Origin: Alistipes sp.
Lineage (GTDB): Bacteria > Bacteroidota > Bacteroidia > Bacteroidales > Rikenellaceae
Direction: 5' to 3'
Assembly: GCA_022511355.1 (NCBI GenBank)
Contig: JAFLRS010000031.1
Location: forward strand, 1 to 15,278
Length of the DNA: 15,278 nt
Below the pieces are notes generated by a model that did not search any database, was not told where the DNA came from, and saw only the letters and a list, made by a program, of their open reading frames with translations. The translations under genes and the position numbers were made by a program. This document shows, one piece after another, positions 14,376-15,278 of the stretch (positions within the stretch are counted from its first letter, which is position 1; each line of letters starts with the position of its first letter).

Positions 14376-15278
14376 TTATCTGAAAAAACTCTTCATTCGT
14401 TCGAAGATATTCTGATTCTCGACCTTCTCCGCAGCCTTGAACGAGGGCTGCTGCGCAAGCTGCTCGACAAGCTTCTTTTCCTGCGCCGATAGTTTCGAGG
14501 GTATAGTGATGTCCACCACTGCCAGAATATCTCCTCGCCCGTAACCGTTGAGCGACGGAAGACCCTTGCCGCGAAGACGCAATACTTTGCCGGCGTGCGT
14601 TCCGGGAGCGATTTTCACTTTGGCCTTGCCGTCGATTGTGGGAATCTCCACTTCTCCGCCCAGCAGGGCAGTGGTTACCGTTATGTTGAGATTGTGAATC
14701 AGGTCGTCGCCGTCGCGGACCAATTGCGGATCGCGTTCCTCCTCGATGACTACGAGCAGATCTCCGTTCACGCCTCCGTGACGTGCCGCATTTCCTTTGC
14801 CCGATACGGTGAGCGCCATTCCTTCGCCGACTCCGGCCGGAATCTTTATCTCGACTATTTCGCTTCCGCGCAGCGTGCCTTCTCCGTGACATTTCGAACA
14901 GGGCGATGTGATTACCTTTCCTTCACCGCCGCAGTTGGGGCAGACGCTCTGAGTCTGAACCTGTCCGAATATGGAGTTCTGGATGCTCATTACATATCCC
15001 GAACCGTTGCATTTGGGACATGTGGAGTATCCGTTGCTGCCGTTGGCTCCGCTTCCGCCGCAGGTGTCGCAGGCTATATCCTTGTTGATTTTTATCTTTT
15101 TGGTGGTTCCTGCGGCAATCTCGGCCAATGTAAGTTTTACTTTGATGCGTATGTCTCCGCCGCGGTTCACGCGCTGCGCACGGCGTCCGCCTCCGAAACC
15201 TCCGAATCCGCCGCCGAAATGACCTCCGAAGATGTCGCCGAATTGCGAGAATATATCCTCCATCGAGAATCCGCCGCC
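14376..15278 (-). CDS. dnaJ: Chaperone DnaJ (Hsp40), C-terminal part (cut by window edge)
   Basis: Co-chaperone that delivers unfolded proteins to DnaK and stimulates its ATPase. About 300 residues are visible. The frame is open through the right edge, and GGGFS precedes the Met at 15261-15263, so that Met is internal to the Gly/Phe-rich region and the J domain lies outside. Then come the Gly/Phe stretch, the substrate-binding beta domain, and the zinc domain with four CxxCxGxG motifs at about 14877-15071: CDTCGGSG, CPKCNGSG, CPNCGGEG and CSKCHGEG. All eight cysteines are present. The second beta domain and the C-terminal tail (ENQNIFERMKSFFR) follow. This is a type I DnaJ. It heads the visible minus-strand run ending at 8496; grpE is often upstream but is not visible. 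Confidence 0.97.
   Translation of the reverse strand, partial: GGGFSMEDIFSQFGDIFGGHFGGGFGGFGGGRRAQRVNRGGDIRIKVKLTLAEIAAGTTKKIKINKDIACDTCGGSGANGSNGYSTCPKCNGSGYVMSIQNSIFGQVQTQSVCPNCGGEGKVITSPCSKCHGEGTLRGSEIVEIKIPAGVGEGMALTVSGKGNAARHGGVNGDLLVVIEEERDPQLVRDGDDLIHNLNITVTTALLGGEVEIPTIDGKAKVKIAPGTHAGKVLRLRGKGLPSLNGYGRGDILAVVDITIPSKLSAQEKKLVEQLAQQPSFKAAEKVENQNIFERMKSFFR

Noticed and set aside
15261..15263. ATG as the start of dnaJ.
   Set aside because: The frame remains open to the window edge with GGGFS before it, and the segment is the internal Gly/Phe region of DnaJ, so the true start is outside.
1..15278. A mobile or defence island or other undescribed multi-gene system.
   Set aside because: Nearly every gene belongs to a known housekeeping or envelope family in typical Bacteroidota order, and I saw no integrase, transposase, tRNA-flanked repeat or toxin-antitoxin pair.

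Overview
The window reads as chromosomal backbone of a member of the Bacteroidota, most likely the Bacteroidales (Rikenellaceae/Alistipes-like by protein flavour, which is an inference). Reasons: promoter -7 boxes of the TAnnTTTG type, A-rich start contexts without strong Shine-Dalgarno sequences, a lipoprotein whose mature end starts with acidic residues (the Bacteroidota surface-export pattern), a short Bacteroidota-type phosphatidylserine decarboxylase, and the gene orders rsfS-ftsH-cdsA-psd and dnaJ-orf-mutL-rhomboid-EEP. Nothing in the window looks mobile: I see no transposase, integrase, tRNA, rRNA, CRISPR array or phage gene.

Left part (1-1450): the 5' end of trpS (minus strand, cut by the window edge) and oxyR (plus strand) diverge from a 147-bp region with two back-to-back promoters. 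A hairpin at 1416-1448 closes oxyR and also the convergent gene. Next (1465-2730, minus) comes a lipoprotein with a calcium EF-hand and an array of 21-residue leucine-rich repeats. Its 338-bp upstream region holds the rsfS promoter on the plus strand and, on the minus strand, a possible promoter followed at once by a stem-loop and a 19-codon upstream ORF.

Middle part (3044-8476, plus): one tight operon, rsfS - ftsH - cdsA - psd - AI-2E family membrane protein - riboflavin-kinase-only protein, closed by a hairpin at 8447-8476. It links ribosome hibernation, membrane protein quality control and phospholipid synthesis. The last gene encodes only the kinase half of RibF.

Right part (8496-15278, minus): a convergent, tightly spaced run. 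In transcription order it is dnaJ (cut by the right edge), a 133-residue single-TM protein, mutL, a rhomboid protease, a membrane-anchored EEP phosphodiesterase, a YhcH/NanQ-type cupin and a secreted Sel1-repeat protein. It shares the 8447-8476 hairpin as its terminator. MutL carries a degraded version of the endonuclease motif.

I found no convincing undescribed multi-gene system. The most useful leads are the lone riboflavin kinase, the altered MutL motif, the structured leader of the LRR lipoprotein, and the predicted periplasmic EEP enzyme beside the rhomboid protease.
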